This document shows, in pieces, positions 44,512 through 54,180 of a DNA stretch of 64,000 nt (positions are counted from its first letter, which is position 1; each line of letters starts with the position of its first letter). A program made the position numbers and the translations under genes. Origin of the DNA: an uncultured Opitutia bacterium. Lineage in GTDB: Bacteria > Verrucomicrobiota > Verrucomicrobiia > Opitutales > Opitutaceae. The stretch spans positions 1 to 64,000 of the forward strand of contig CAIQQB010000015.1 in assembly GCA_903873805.1 (NCBI GenBank), read 5' to 3'. The notes under the pieces were generated by a model. The model did no database searches and was not told where the DNA came from. It was given only the letters and a program-made list of their open reading frames with translations.

Positions 44512-44546
44512 TTCGGAGTTCGGAGTTCGGAGTTCGGAGTTCGGAG
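44512..44546. repeat. TTCGGAG heptamer tandem repeat
   Basis: Five perfect copies of the 7-mer TTCGGAG lie in the leuC leader between the leuC promoter and start codon. Related sequence (TTCGGAGTTTCGGG) flanks them. A similar style of repeat sits between leuC and leuD (about 42946-43048). Confidence 0.9.
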
Positions 44547-44613
44547 TTGGCGACCGGACTGCGCAACGCAGTCAACCCGGAACTCAAAACCCGAAACCCG
44601 CAACTGAAAGCGG

Positions 44614-44642
44614 AGTATACCGCAGACTTGCCATGCTTGGAA
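44614..44642 (-). promoter_or_regulatory. candidate leuC promoter
   Basis: On the minus strand a good -10 (TATACT, 44614-44619) lies 17 bp from a weak -35 (TTCCAA, 44637-44642). A strong -10 with a poor -35 is typical of a promoter that needs an activator. The region between the two divergent starts also holds repeated CTTG motifs that could be LysR sites. Confidence 0.45.
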
Positions 44643-44663
44643 ATACTTGTTTGGCTTCCGGTG

Positions 44664-45581
44664 ATGCCCAGGGAGTATCAGTATGATTTCGAGCTGCGCC
44701 ACCTTGTCTACTTCCGCGAGGTGGCCCGGCAGCTGCATTTCCGGCGGGCGGCCGAGGTGCTGGCGGTGGCGCAGCCCGCGCTGAGCCGGCAGATCGCGCA
44801 GCTCGAGGCGGCGCTGGACGCCCCGCTGTTCAACCGCTCGCGGCGGCGGGTCGAGCTGACACCGGCGGGCCGGCTGCTGGCCGAGCGGGTCGAGCCGCTG
44901 CTGCGGTCCCTGGCCGGGATTCCCGGCGAGCTGCGGGCGGTGGCCGACGGCCAGGTGGGCCAGGTGCGCATCGCGTTCACCGGTCTGGCCATGGCGACGG
45001 TGCTGCCGGGCATCCTGCGGGAGTTTCACCGGAACTATCCCGGCATCCGACTGGAACTGAATGAATCGCCGACCTCGGTCCAGCTGGCGGCGCTGCAGGC
45101 CGGAGAGCTGGCGTGCGGCTTCTTCCACCCTGATGCGCCCACGCCCGGGCTGCGCACGCGTCTGCTGCTGCGCGAAAAGAACGGCGTCCTCCTGCCCGCC
45201 GGCCATCCGCTGGTGCGGCGGCCGGCCCTGCGGCTGCGCGAACTGGCCGCCACGCCGTTCGTGCTGTTCCCGCGCACCCACAACCCGGGGTTCTACGACC
45301 GCATTCTCGCCGCTTTCGCCCGCGCCGGGGTGGCCCCGCGCATCGCCGAGGAGGTCTGGCCGCGGGCCAACGGCATCGGCCTGGTGCGCGCCGGGTTTGG
45401 CGCGACCTTCATGTGCCCCTCGGAGGCCCGGCAGCTGCCGCCCGAGGTGGTGTTCCGTCCACTCAACGGCCCGGCACCGGAGAGCCGGCTGGTCGTCGGC
45501 TGGCGAACCACCCCCGCGCCCGAGCCCGCGCTGGCGGCGTTTCTCACCGTGACGGAAGCCGGTGGCCCGCGGACACAATAA
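44664..45581 (+). CDS. LysR family transcriptional regulator
   Basis: The 305-aa product has an N-terminal winged HTH ([35 protein letters not shown]) and a substrate-binding domain of the type seen in CatM/BenM-like regulators. Divergence from leuC with 183 bp between starts suggests it activates leuCD, possibly sensing a leucine-pathway intermediate. The ATG at 44664 was chosen at the HTH start. Confidence 0.92.
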   Translation: MPREYQYDFELRHLVYFREVARQLHFRRAAEVLAVAQPALSRQIAQLEAALDAPLFNRSRRRVELTPAGRLLAERVEPLLRSLAGIPGELRAVADGQVGQVRIAFTGLAMATVLPGILREFHRNYPGIRLELNESPTSVQLAALQAGELACGFFHPDAPTPGLRTRLLLREKNGVLLPAGHPLVRRPALRLRELAATPFVLFPRTHNPGFYDRILAAFARAGVAPRIAEEVWPRANGIGLVRAGFGATFMCPSEARQLPPEVVFRPLNGPAPESRLVVGWRTTPAPEPALAAFLTVTEAGGPRTQ

Positions 45582-45605
45582 AACCGCGGGGTCTTTCCCC
45601 GCAGC
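45577..45605 (-). terminator. intrinsic terminator for the 45689 gene
   Basis: On the minus strand a stem GCGGGG-AAAGA-CCCCGC (45586-45602) is followed by GGTTTTATT, a T-rich tail. It lies 86 bp past the stop of the transglutaminase-like gene and overlaps the end of the LysR gene. Confidence 0.6.
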
Positions 45606-45688
45606 TGACACGGCCGGTCTCCCGGCGCGCACGCGCTGCGCGACCTCTTATTCTTGGCCGCCGGATGAAGAGCGGGATTCGGGCGGTC

Positions 45689-47461
45689 TCATTTCAGCTT
45701 CGCGGCCAGGGCGGTCATCTCCTGGTCAAGCTGACTGCCCGGCTCCGGGGCAAGCGCGGTCCGGGCCTGGGCCAGCCCTTCGCGCGCCGCCAGCAGATCC
45801 TTCCCGGCCAACAGGTGGTTCACAAACGGCCGGACCACCCGGTCGTAAAAGTCCACCCCGCCGCCATGGCCAAACTGGTCCACCATCCGGCGGAAGGTCT
45901 GCTCCTGGACCACCACTGTCTGATCCGTCATCGCCCGCTGCATGATCGTCGCCGCCTCGTCGATCGTCAGATCCGAACGTTGGTCCTGGTTTTTTCTCGC
46001 CAGCATCCGTTCCTCAAAATCCGCCGCACTGGACTCGCCCCGCGCCCGCATGCTGTCAGCCACCTTCTGGGTGAAATGCGCATTGAGGTCCGGATAGCGC
46101 TGAAACGCGAGCGCCGCTTCCCGCAGCGTTGTCTCCCGGACCTTGGGCTCCGTCCCGGCGGCGGCCTGCGCCGCCAGCAACAGTTCCCAGGCCGGCAGAT
46201 TGCGGTGCTCGTAGCCGACCGCCTTGCGCGCCGTCGCCACGGCCTCCGGCACCCGGCCGAGCTGGACGTAGAGTTCCGCCACCGCGGCCTGCAGGCGCGA
46301 CTGCTGGTAGGGCGGCAGCCGGCGGAATCCGTCGGCCAGAAATCCCAGCTCGTGGTCCGAGAGGTTGCCCCAGGTCTGGGGATCCTGCGCCTGGCCGGTG
46401 ACAAAGCGCTGCTCTCCGTACCGGCCGGCATCCAGCTTCCACCGCTGGCTGCCGTCGAGGTAGCCGAACCAGGCGTGCCGCCCGTCCTGCCCCACCCCAT
46501 GAAAATAAATCGTCGGCACCCCCCGTGCCTTGCCCGCCTGGGTCGCAAAATAAGCCTGGTCCACGCAGATGCCTCCTTCCTTCAGGATGCGCGCCAGCTC
46601 ATAGGTCGCGTCGGGCCAGTTCGACTCGTCGTGCAGCCACCGGTCCTGGCGGTAACTCACCGCACTGTAGCTTTTGTCCAGCTCGGCGAGGGAAAAGTGC
46701 ACGTTGGTCTGCGCCCACCTGAGTTCCGGAAAAGGCGCGACGACATCGACGAGAAACTTCAGCTCGCCCGCGTCCAGCCGGGTCAGATGCTGCAGGGCGG
46801 CCGACTTTTCATCGGCCTGCACAAAAAACGCGAAGGCGTCCAGCGGGGCCGGCAGTCGCCGCGGCAGGGCGGTCTGGCTGACCTGCCAGTGCGGCCAGGT
46901 GTGCGGTGGCGGCACATCATAGACCACCGCGATCGCCAGCGCGAGTTGGGCGTAGAGTTGAAACCGGGCCGGATCGGCGGTGTACAGCTGGTCGAGAATA
47001 TCGAACACCGCCGGAAGGTAGTCCAGAGACGAGCGCAGTTCGAAGAATGATTCGGAGAACTTCCGGTCACCCAGCAGCCAGCGGCCCGTGGCCCGGCTGA
47101 GATGGGCCGACAGCGGCGCGGCCGGCGGGGTGAAGCTCCGGGGCATCCCGGAATAGTCGACCTTCGCGGCCGCCACGGCCTTGACCCAGTTTCCCACAAA
47201 CTGCGTTTCGGGTTCGCCGAACAGGGCGCCCCAGCGCGCCACGTACAGCCAGCTCTCAGCCACGTCGGTCCGCCCCTGCTCATAGGCCTGGAGGGCGCCG
47301 GCCTGCACCGCTGCCGTCACCGCCGGCCAGCCCTGTGTTTCGCCCGCCTGCATGAGATCGTCGAGCTCGGCCGGGGTCGGCGCATGCACGAGCCATCCGG
47401 CCGGCAGATCCAACGCCAGCAACTGGCTGCTGCACCAAAGTAAGCAGAAGAGATAGCGCAT
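45689..47461 (-). CDS. secreted protein with transglutaminase-like domain
   Basis: The 590-aa product has a signal peptide (MRYLFCLLWCSSQLLALD). The central part has the Cys-His-Asp pattern of the transglutaminase-like superfamily: Cys299 (EGGICVDQAYFATQ), His329 (GRHAWFGYLDG) and Asp336. Long helical TPR-like segments lie before and after (LQAAVAELYVQLGRVPEAVA; AWELLLAAQAAAG). No close named family is recognised. Possible roles include a protease-like or cross-linking activity in the periplasm. The ATG at 47461 starts directly at the signal peptide. Confidence 0.75.
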   Translation of the reverse strand: MRYLFCLLWCSSQLLALDLPAGWLVHAPTPAELDDLMQAGETQGWPAVTAAVQAGALQAYEQGRTDVAESWLYVARWGALFGEPETQFVGNWVKAVAAAKVDYSGMPRSFTPPAAPLSAHLSRATGRWLLGDRKFSESFFELRSSLDYLPAVFDILDQLYTADPARFQLYAQLALAIAVVYDVPPPHTWPHWQVSQTALPRRLPAPLDAFAFFVQADEKSAALQHLTRLDAGELKFLVDVVAPFPELRWAQTNVHFSLAELDKSYSAVSYRQDRWLHDESNWPDATYELARILKEGGICVDQAYFATQAGKARGVPTIYFHGVGQDGRHAWFGYLDGSQRWKLDAGRYGEQRFVTGQAQDPQTWGNLSDHELGFLADGFRRLPPYQQSRLQAAVAELYVQLGRVPEAVATARKAVGYEHRNLPAWELLLAAQAAAGTEPKVRETTLREAALAFQRYPDLNAHFTQKVADSMRARGESSAADFEERMLARKNQDQRSDLTIDEAATIMQRAMTDQTVVVQEQTFRRMVDQFGHGGGVDFYDRVVRPFVNHLLAGKDLLAAREGLAQARTALAPEPGSQLDQEMTALAAKLK

Positions 47462-47589
47462 CCCATCCGGGAGCCTGCGCGGTCCCGTACGGGCTGCAAC
47501 CCCGGAGAAGTTGGAGGGCGGGAATCCGGTGGCCGGGCCGCCTTCCTCCGCCGCGCCGCGCTCAAGCCGCGGCCGGACGTTGGTCGCCT

Positions 47590-48690
47590 TCACTTGCCCG
47601 GGGTGGCGGAATTGGCGGCCGGAGCGGCGGCGGCTGGCGGCGCAGGGGCCGCGCCACGGGCGGCCCGCCCAACCCGGGGGGTCGCCTCGGCCGCGGTCTG
47701 CACCTTCATCAGCGAAGCTGGCGATGGCGGGATCCAGCCGTTGAATCGCATCCACTCCTCGCAGAGCCTCGGCCACAGGGCGGTGGGGCCGAAGTTGGGA
47801 TCGAGGCCGGAACCGTGGGTGCCCACGGGGTAAAGGTGCAGTTCCGTGGGCACGTTGTGCTTGCGCAGCGCGGCATACAGCTGCAGCTCGTTTTCCAGCT
47901 TCACGGTCGTGTCCCCCTGGGTATGGACCAGAAACGCCGGCGGCGTGTCCGCCGTGACCTGTTGCTCGACGGAGTATTTGGCCATCTGCTCCGGCGTCGG
48001 ACGGGGGCCGAGGAGCGCGCGGCGCGAGGAGGCGCTGGCGTTGGGATCCTCCATGGTGAGTACCGAAAAGAGCAGAATCATGAAGTCCGGCCGGGCGCTG
48101 ACCTGATCAAGAGGCGCGCCGGTTTTGCCGAGGGGGTCGGCAAACAGCGTGCCGGCGCAGGCCGCCACATGGGAGCCGGCCGAGTCGCCCAGCACGCCAA
48201 TGTGCGTAGGATCGAGCCCGAACTCCGCCGCGTGCGCGCGCACGAGGCGCACCGCGCGCAGCACGTCCTGCTGCGGAGCCGGTGCGCCGAATTCCTGGCA
48301 GCGGTAGAGCAGCACAAACACGGTCACCCCGTGCGGATTGAACAGGCCCTGGATGCCGCCGCCAATGTTGACGTGGATGTAGCCGCCGCCCGGACAGAAA
48401 ATGATGGCCGTGCCGCTGGACGGGGTGCCCGCCGGCGGAGGGTAGACGATCAGGCGCGGATTACTGATGTTGGTGTAGGTGGTGCCCGAGACCGTTTCCG
48501 GTCCGATGTCCTTCCATCCGGGCACACCCTCGGGCCAGAGCGGGATGACCTGGCCCTTGGTCAATGGCGTGGGAATGGCCGCGCTAACCGTTGGCGCGGC
48601 AACCGTCTCCGGCCCGGGGACGTCGGCCCCCATAACCCGGCCGGCCAGAATCGTGCAGACAAGCATGGCAAAAAACGGGTGAAATTTCAT
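47590..48690 (-). CDS. secreted alpha/beta hydrolase (acetyl-xylan esterase-like)
   Basis: The 366-aa product has a signal peptide. The esterase fold shows the oxyanion motif CPGGGYIHVN, nucleophile Ser170 in GVLGDSAGSH, Asp259 in HTQGDTTVK and His291 in YPVGTHGSG. This matches BD-FAE-like carbohydrate esterases, which remove acetyl groups from plant polysaccharides. The C-terminus is a low-complexity Ala/Pro tail. It is oriented with the transglutaminase-like gene, 128 bp upstream of it. Confidence 0.9.
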   Translation of the reverse strand: MKFHPFFAMLVCTILAGRVMGADVPGPETVAAPTVSAAIPTPLTKGQVIPLWPEGVPGWKDIGPETVSGTTYTNISNPRLIVYPPPAGTPSSGTAIIFCPGGGYIHVNIGGGIQGLFNPHGVTVFVLLYRCQEFGAPAPQQDVLRAVRLVRAHAAEFGLDPTHIGVLGDSAGSHVAACAGTLFADPLGKTGAPLDQVSARPDFMILLFSVLTMEDPNASASSRRALLGPRPTPEQMAKYSVEQQVTADTPPAFLVHTQGDTTVKLENELQLYAALRKHNVPTELHLYPVGTHGSGLDPNFGPTALWPRLCEEWMRFNGWIPPSPASLMKVQTAAEATPRVGRAARGAAPAPPAAAAPAANSATPGK

Positions 48691-48837
48691 GGCGAGTGCC
48701 ACCCACGAAAGGGAGCCGGCCGCGAAACGCAAGTGGTCAGCGCAGGCGGGCCATCGGGCCGCGGCGGGAGAGCCGGGCCGGCAGGAATGCGCCAACCGGA
48801 CCGGGGCGCCGGGACCGATGCCCGACGCGCCACGGAC

Positions 48838-51354
48838 TTACGAAACCACCCCGGTGTCGGCCGCGGGCTGGCTGGGATGCTGCTGCTTGAACTCCAGCTT
48901 CTCGCCCGTGCGCACCACCAGAACCGGGTCACCCTCCTTGATTTCGCCACGCAGGATGCATTCGGCGAGCGGGTCCTCCAGATAGTGTTCCACCGCCCGG
49001 CGCAACGGACGGGCACCGTACTTCTCGTCGTAGCCCTTTTCGATGAGCAGGGTCTTCGCCTCGGGCGTGAACTCGAGGGTGATTTTCCGGTCGGTCAGAC
49101 GCTTCGCGAACTTGGCCACCTCGAGGTCGACGATCTTGATCAGGTCGGTCTTGTCGAGCGGCCGGAAGAAGACGATGTCCGAGATGCGGTTCAGGAATTC
49201 GGGCTTGAAGATGCGCTTGGCCTCCTCGAGCACCTTCTCGCGCATTTTCTCCGCGTCGCCGAAATTGGAGTTGGCGGCGGCAAAGCCCATCGACGTCTGG
49301 CGCTGCAGGAGCGAAGCGCCGACATTCGAGGTCATGATGATGATCGTGTTGCGGAAATCCACCGTGAGGCCGAGCGAATCGGTCAGGCGGCCGTCCTCGA
49401 GGATCTGCAGGAGGAGCTGGAGCACGTCGGGGTGCGCCTTCTCCACTTCGTCGAAGAGGATGACGGCGTAGGGGCGGCGGCGGACGGCCTCCGTGAGCTG
49501 GCCGCCTTCCTCGTAGCCGACGTAGCCCGGGGGCGAGCCGACAAGGCGGGAGACGGCGAACTTCTCCATGTATTCGCTCATGTCGATTTGGATGAGCGCG
49601 TCCTGGTTGCCGAACATCTGCCCGGCGAGCTGCTTGGCGGTCTCGGTCTTGCCGACGCCGGTGGGGCCGACGAACATGAACGAGCCGATCGGGCGGCGCG
49701 GATCCTTGAGGTCCGCGCGGGAGCGGCGGAGCGCCCGGGCGATGGCCTCGGCCGCGATCTCCTGGCCGATGACGTGCTTGGTGATCTCCTTCTCGAGGGT
49801 GAGCAGTTTTTCGCTTTCCTTCTTCTCCATCCGGGAAAGCGGGATGCCGGTCCAGTCGGCGACCACCTGCATCATCAGGTCGTCGTCGATGGTCACGCGC
49901 TTCTCGTCGCGCAGCTTCTTCCAGTCCTCGGTGGTCTGGTCGAGGCGGGCGCGGAACTGCTTCTCGGTGTCGCGGAACTTGGCGGCCTCCTCGAAATGCT
50001 GCTTGGCGATGGCCTCCTCCTTCTGGGCGCAGACCTGCTCGATCTCCTTCGCCAGCGACTCGAGGTCGGGCGGGCGGATGAGCGAAGTGATGCGGGCGCG
50101 CGAGCCGGCCTCGTCCATCACGTCGATCGCCTTGTCGGGCAGGAAGCGGCCGGTGATGTAGCGCTCGGAGAGCTTGGCGGCGGCCTCGAGGGCCTTGTCG
50201 GTGAAGACCGCCTTGTGGTGGTCCTCATACTTGTGGCGAATGCCCTTGAGGATGGTGATGGTGTCCTCGACGGACGGCGGCTCGACCTTGACCGACTGGA
50301 AGCGGCGCTCGAGCGCGCTGTCCTTCTCGATGTACTTGCGATATTCGTTGAGGGTGGTCGCGCCGACGCACTGGAGCTCGCCCCGCGAGAGGGCGGGCTT
50401 GAAGATGTTGGAGGCGTCCATCGCGCCCTCGGCGGCGCCGGCACCGACGATGGTGTGGAGCTCGTCGATGAAGAGGATGATGTTCTTGGACCGGCGGATC
50501 TCGTCCATCACGGCCTTGATGCGCTCCTCGAACTGGCCGCGGTACTTCGTCCCGGCGACCATGAGGGCGAGGTCAAGGGTGATGACCTTCTTCTCGGCCA
50601 GGATCTCGGGAACGAGGCCGTTGGTGATCTCCTGGGCCAGGCCCTCGACGATGGCGGTCTTGCCGACGCCGGCCTCGCCGATGAGCACGGGGTTGTTCTT
50701 CGTGCGGCGGCAGAGGATCTGGATGACGCGGCGGATCTCATTCTTGCGGCCGACGACCGGGTCGAGCTCGCCCTTGCGCGCCAGTTCGGTGAGGTCGCGG
50801 CCGAACGCCTTCAGGGCGGGGGTCTTGACCTCCTTCTTGTCCTCGGGGGTGGCCCCGCCGCGGGCGGAGGGGGCGGGGGCGGCCTCCTCGCCGCCGGTCT
50901 CGCCGCCGCTGCCGGAAAACTGCGGGTCGAGCTCGCGGAGGATCTCGTTGCGGGTGCGCTCGATGTCGACGTCGAGCGACTTGAGCACGCGGGCGGCGAC
51001 GCCCTCGCCCTCGCGGAGCAGGCCGAGGAGGATGTGCTCGGTGCCGACGTAGGAATGGTTGAGCTGCTTGGCCTCGCGGCCGGCGAGCGCGAGCACCTTC
51101 TTCACGCGCGGCGTGTAGGGGATGTTGCCCTGGGTCTTCGTCTCCGTGCCGGTGCCCACCTGCTTCTCGACGGCGCTGCGCACCGTCTCGAGGTCGAGCC
51201 CCATCTTCTGGAGCACGCTGACCGCCACGCCCTGCCCGAGCTTGATCAGGCCGAGCAGCAGGTGCTCGGTGCCGACGTAATTGTGGTGGAAGCGGTCGGC
51301 TTCCTTGCGGGCCAGCGCCAACACTTGCTGGGCGCGCGGCGTGAAGTTGTTCAT
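48838..51354 (-). CDS. clpC: ATP-dependent Clp protease ATPase subunit ClpC
   Basis: The 838-aa AAA+ unfoldase has a double Clp-N domain (residues 1-145), AAA1 with Walker [10 protein letters not shown] (about 226-234), a UVR-containing M-domain ([20 protein letters not shown]) and AAA2 with Walker [10 protein letters not shown]. It feeds substrates to ClpP. In Firmicutes it recognises proteins tagged with phosphoarginine by McsB, and mcsB and mcsA are encoded just upstream here. The ATG at 51354 was chosen at the family N-terminus ([19 protein letters not shown]). Confidence 0.96.
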   Translation of the reverse strand: MNNFTPRAQQVLALARKEADRFHHNYVGTEHLLLGLIKLGQGVAVSVLQKMGLDLETVRSAVEKQVGTGTETKTQGNIPYTPRVKKVLALAGREAKQLNHSYVGTEHILLGLLREGEGVAARVLKSLDVDIERTRNEILRELDPQFSGSGGETGGEEAAPAPSARGGATPEDKKEVKTPALKAFGRDLTELARKGELDPVVGRKNEIRRVIQILCRRTKNNPVLIGEAGVGKTAIVEGLAQEITNGLVPEILAEKKVITLDLALMVAGTKYRGQFEERIKAVMDEIRRSKNIILFIDELHTIVGAGAAEGAMDASNIFKPALSRGELQCVGATTLNEYRKYIEKDSALERRFQSVKVEPPSVEDTITILKGIRHKYEDHHKAVFTDKALEAAAKLSERYITGRFLPDKAIDVMDEAGSRARITSLIRPPDLESLAKEIEQVCAQKEEAIAKQHFEEAAKFRDTEKQFRARLDQTTEDWKKLRDEKRVTIDDDLMMQVVADWTGIPLSRMEKKESEKLLTLEKEITKHVIGQEIAAEAIARALRRSRADLKDPRRPIGSFMFVGPTGVGKTETAKQLAGQMFGNQDALIQIDMSEYMEKFAVSRLVGSPPGYVGYEEGGQLTEAVRRRPYAVILFDEVEKAHPDVLQLLLQILEDGRLTDSLGLTVDFRNTIIIMTSNVGASLLQRQTSMGFAAANSNFGDAEKMREKVLEEAKRIFKPEFLNRISDIVFFRPLDKTDLIKIVDLEVAKFAKRLTDRKITLEFTPEAKTLLIEKGYDEKYGARPLRRAVEHYLEDPLAECILRGEIKEGDPVLVVRTGEKLEFKQQHPSQPAADTGVVS

Positions 51355-51394
51355 TGGTCCTTCCATGTGATAAAAGTGGGTGCGTGTCGGGGGG

Positions 51395-52480
51395 TCAGTT
51401 GCGGCCGCTGAGGATGAAATTGGGCCGGCTGAAGGCGGCGAACTCGGTGCGCAGACGCTCGGCCCTCAGCAAGTCCCGGGCCGCGGCATCAAGGTCGTGC
51501 GGGGCAGAATGCCGGATGTGGCCGGGCTGGGTCTCGATGAACAGCCGGTCGATCACCGCGCGGGTGTCGTCGGGAAACACGCCCAGGTCGATGCCGAGGC
51601 GAAGCAGGGAGAGGAGGTTCATCGCCTCGCCGGAACTGAGGAGGTGGCTGTTCTGGAGGATGCCGTAGGCGCGGCCGATCTTGTCGAACAGCTTGCCGGC
51701 GTCGGTCTCGAGCAGCCGGGCGCGGGCATTCATCTCGTGCTCGATGATGGTCTGGAGCACGTTGCCCAGGCAGCGGAGAATCGCCTCCTCGGATTCGCCG
51801 AGAGTGGTCTGGTTGGAGATCTGAAAGATGCTCCCGGAGGCGTCGGAGCCCTCGCCAAACAGCCCGCGCACGACCATGCCGAGCTGGTTTACCGCGCGCA
51901 CGACCTTCTCCATGTGATTGGAGATGACGAGTGCCGGAAGGTGCATCATGGCGGAGGCGCGCATGCCGGTGCCGAGGTTGGTCGGGCAGGCGGTCAGATA
52001 GCCCAGGGTCGGGGAAAACGCGTAGTCGAGGCGGTCCTCGAGCTCGCCGTCGAGTTCGTTGATGGCGGCCCAGCTCTTCTTGAGCTGGAAGCCGGCCCGC
52101 AGCACTTGGATGCGGAGATGGTCCTCCTCGTTGATCATGACCGAGAGCGTCTGGTCCTTGTTGATCACGACCCCGGAGCCGGCGGCCGAGCCGCTGAGCT
52201 CGCGGGAGATGAGGTGGCGCTCGACCAGCATCTGCTTGTTGAGGTCGGACAGCTCCTCAACGGTGACATTGGCCGCGCGCTTCATCGGCGTGGTGGCCGC
52301 GACGGCGGCGCGACAGGTCTCGAGCACGGCGAGCCGCTGGGCCGCGCGCGCCCAGCCGGGAAACGACTGGCCCGCGAGGTTGCGCGCGAGCCGGATGCGC
52401 GTCATCAGGACAATCGCGCACTTGCTGCTCGCGGTGTCCGTGAGCTCCGAAGGGGTGGCGAGAAGGGAGGAGATCATCAT
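51395..52480 (-). CDS. mcsB: protein arginine kinase McsB
   Basis: The 361-aa phosphagen-kinase-fold protein includes IVLMTRIRLARNLAGQSFPG, VMINEEDHLRIQ, CPTNLGTGMRASAMMHLP and TLGESEEAILR. McsB phosphorylates arginines on client proteins and so marks them for ClpC-ClpP. The ATG at 52480 lies 4 bp after mcsA, giving coupled translation. Downstream is clpC, with a 40-bp gap. Confidence 0.94.
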   Translation of the reverse strand: MMISSLLATPSELTDTASSKCAIVLMTRIRLARNLAGQSFPGWARAAQRLAVLETCRAAVAATTPMKRAANVTVEELSDLNKQMLVERHLISRELSGSAAGSGVVINKDQTLSVMINEEDHLRIQVLRAGFQLKKSWAAINELDGELEDRLDYAFSPTLGYLTACPTNLGTGMRASAMMHLPALVISNHMEKVVRAVNQLGMVVRGLFGEGSDASGSIFQISNQTTLGESEEAILRCLGNVLQTIIEHEMNARARLLETDAGKLFDKIGRAYGILQNSHLLSSGEAMNLLSLLRLGIDLGVFPDDTRAVIDRLFIETQPGHIRHSAPHDLDAAARDLLRAERLRTEFAAFSRPNFILSGRN

Positions 52481-52484
52481 GGGC

Positions 52485-52994
52485 TCAGGGTGCGGCCTTG
52501 CCGGGCTCCTCGGCCACCTGCTTGACCTGGTGGATTTCATCCCGGTAGCGGGCGGCGTCCTCATAGCGTTCGGACTTGATCGCCTCGTCGAGATTGGTCT
52601 CCAGCGCGGTCAGACGGTCGTGGAGGGACTTGCGGGCGAGGGCCTTTTGCGGAACCTTGCCGGCGTGGACGGTGCCCTTGTGCATATTCTCAAGCATCGG
52701 GTCGAGGATCGCCCGGAAGGCTTCGTAGCACTGGGGGCAGCCGAAGCGGCCTTGCTTCTTGAAGTCGCCCTGGGTGAAGCCGCACTGCTCGCAGCGCATG
52801 CCGCCGGCCGGCTCGGGGTTGAGCGAGGCCTTGTGCAGGAGGTCGGCCAGCGAGAAGCCGCTGGGATCGGTCACGCCCTTGGCCTGCGCGCACGCCTCGC
52901 AGAGGTCCACTTTGTGAACCTTGTTGTCCACAATTTGCGTGAGGTGGACGGTCGCAGGCTTGCTGCAAAGGTCACATTTGAGCGGGCTGGCCAT
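52485..52994 (-). CDS. mcsA: UVR-motif zinc-finger protein McsA
   Basis: The 169-aa product has four CXXC pairs (C7/C10, C32/C35, C68/C71, C86/C89) that make two zinc sites, then a UVR-like C-terminal coiled motif (LDEAIKSERYEDAARYRDEI). McsA activates the McsB kinase. It is the first gene of mcsA-mcsB-clpC. No ctsR repressor is present, unlike in Firmicutes. Confidence 0.93.
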   Translation of the reverse strand: MASPLKCDLCSKPATVHLTQIVDNKVHKVDLCEACAQAKGVTDPSGFSLADLLHKASLNPEPAGGMRCEQCGFTQGDFKKQGRFGCPQCYEAFRAILDPMLENMHKGTVHAGKVPQKALARKSLHDRLTALETNLDEAIKSERYEDAARYRDEIHQVKQVAEEPGKAAP

Positions 52995-53231
52995 AGGGGA
53001 AAATTGACGGATCCGGGCGGGACATCGACACAAAAGACGTGGAAGATTGGCCGGGAAGCAACATTTGGGAGCAGTTTTCCTGCAGCGATCATGCCAAAGC
53101 CGATTCCGACCGCAAGCCCCGGGGCGGGCCCCTCCGCCCGCCCGCCGGGTGCGCCAGCCGGTCGCAGGGGGGCCGGCCATCCGGGCGGGTTTGGCACAGC
53201 CCGGGCCGGCGCGACCGCCGCCCCGTCCGGC

Positions 53232-54098
53232 TCAAATGCGCGTGCCCTCGGTCAGCACGCGGCGGCGGAACGAGGCCAGCACCCGGGCGGTGATTTCGCC
53301 GGGCCGACCCGTGCCGATTTCGCGGCCGTCGAGCTTCACGACCGGAATGACCTCGGCGGCGGTGCCGGTGAGGAAGCACTCGTCGGCGTTCCAAACGTCG
53401 TAGCGGGTGAGGTCGGCCTGGCGCAGCGGCAGGCCCAGCTCCTGGGCGATGTCGAGGATGGCCGAGCGCGTGATGCCGCGCAGCGCGCCCTGGGAGGCGG
53501 CCGGCGTGATCAGCTCGCCCTTGTAGACGATGAAAATGTTGTCGCCCGTGCACTCCGCCACGTAGCCCTGGTCGTTGAGCATGATGGCCTCAAGGGCGCC
53601 GAACTGCCGCGCCTCGATCTTGGCCATGATGTTGTTCAGGTAGTTGAGCGACTTCACCGTCGGGGGCAACGCGGCCGGGTTGATCCGGCGCGTCGGCACC
53701 GTCACGATCGCCAGTCCGGTGGTGTAGTGCTCAGCCGGATACAAGGCGATCTTGCTCGCGATGATGAAGATCGACGGCACCGGGCAGAGCCAGGGCGACA
53801 GGCCGAGGTCGCCCACGCCGCGGGTCACGACCAGCCGGATATAGCCGTCGGCCAGCCCGTTCTGGCGGCAGGTCTCGCAGGTGAAGCCGGCGATCTCCGC
53901 CCGGGACCAGGGCAGCGACAGCAGGATGGCCTTGGCCGACTGCTCCAGCCGCTCCAGATGCTCGTCGAGCCGGAAGATATTGCCCTGGTAGATGCGGATG
54001 CCCTCGAACACGCCGTCGCCGTAGAGCAGACCGTGGTCGAACACGGAGATCCGGGCCTCGGCCGCATCCACAAATTTTCCATCGAGAAATATCTTCAT
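53232..54098 (-). CDS. ilvE: branched-chain amino acid aminotransferase (class IV)
   Basis: This 288-aa PLP enzyme of fold type IV transfers the amino group in leucine, isoleucine and valine synthesis. Features are DHGLLYGDGVFEGIRIYQGN, the PLP lysine in TVKSLNYLNN, ECTGDNIFIV and the cofactor loop DECFLTGTAAEVIPV. A D-amino-acid transaminase is an alternative, but the sequence fits IlvE better. A transposon sits 43 bp upstream of its start codon, so its promoter may be displaced. Confidence 0.92.
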   Translation of the reverse strand: MKIFLDGKFVDAAEARISVFDHGLLYGDGVFEGIRIYQGNIFRLDEHLERLEQSAKAILLSLPWSRAEIAGFTCETCRQNGLADGYIRLVVTRGVGDLGLSPWLCPVPSIFIIASKIALYPAEHYTTGLAIVTVPTRRINPAALPPTVKSLNYLNNIMAKIEARQFGALEAIMLNDQGYVAECTGDNIFIVYKGELITPAASQGALRGITRSAILDIAQELGLPLRQADLTRYDVWNADECFLTGTAAEVIPVVKLDGREIGTGRPGEITARVLASFRRRVLTEGTRI

Positions 54099-54133
54099 GG
54101 CGACAAGGGTAAAAATGGCGGGTCAAATTTGTC

Positions 54134-54141
54134 GAGCTTTG
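54134..54141. repeat. 8-bp target-site duplication, left copy
   Basis: GAGCTTTG directly precedes the left terminal inverted repeat and is identical to 57122-57129 just outside the right one. Confidence 0.93.
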
Positions 54142-54163
54142 GGTACTGGGGTCGTTTGAATTT
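54142..54163 (+). repeat. left terminal inverted repeat
   Basis: This 22-bp end matches the reverse complement of 57100-57121 at 21 of 22 positions. The only mismatch is at the 13th base. Confidence 0.92.
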
Positions 54164-54180
54164 ACCCCAACCCAAAAGGG

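Noticed and set aside
43383-44663. Upstream extension of the LysR frame by more than 400 codons
   Set aside because: This part is antisense to leuC. The HTH begins at the ATG at 44664, and no LysR protein has such an extension.
44481-45632. Upstream extension of leuC
   Set aside because: It is antisense to the LysR gene and to the heptamer repeat; LeuC proteins start as at 44480.
47815-51411. A 1198-codon frame on the + strand
   Set aside because: It is antisense to the esterase and clpC, and its composition reflects the complementary codon bias.
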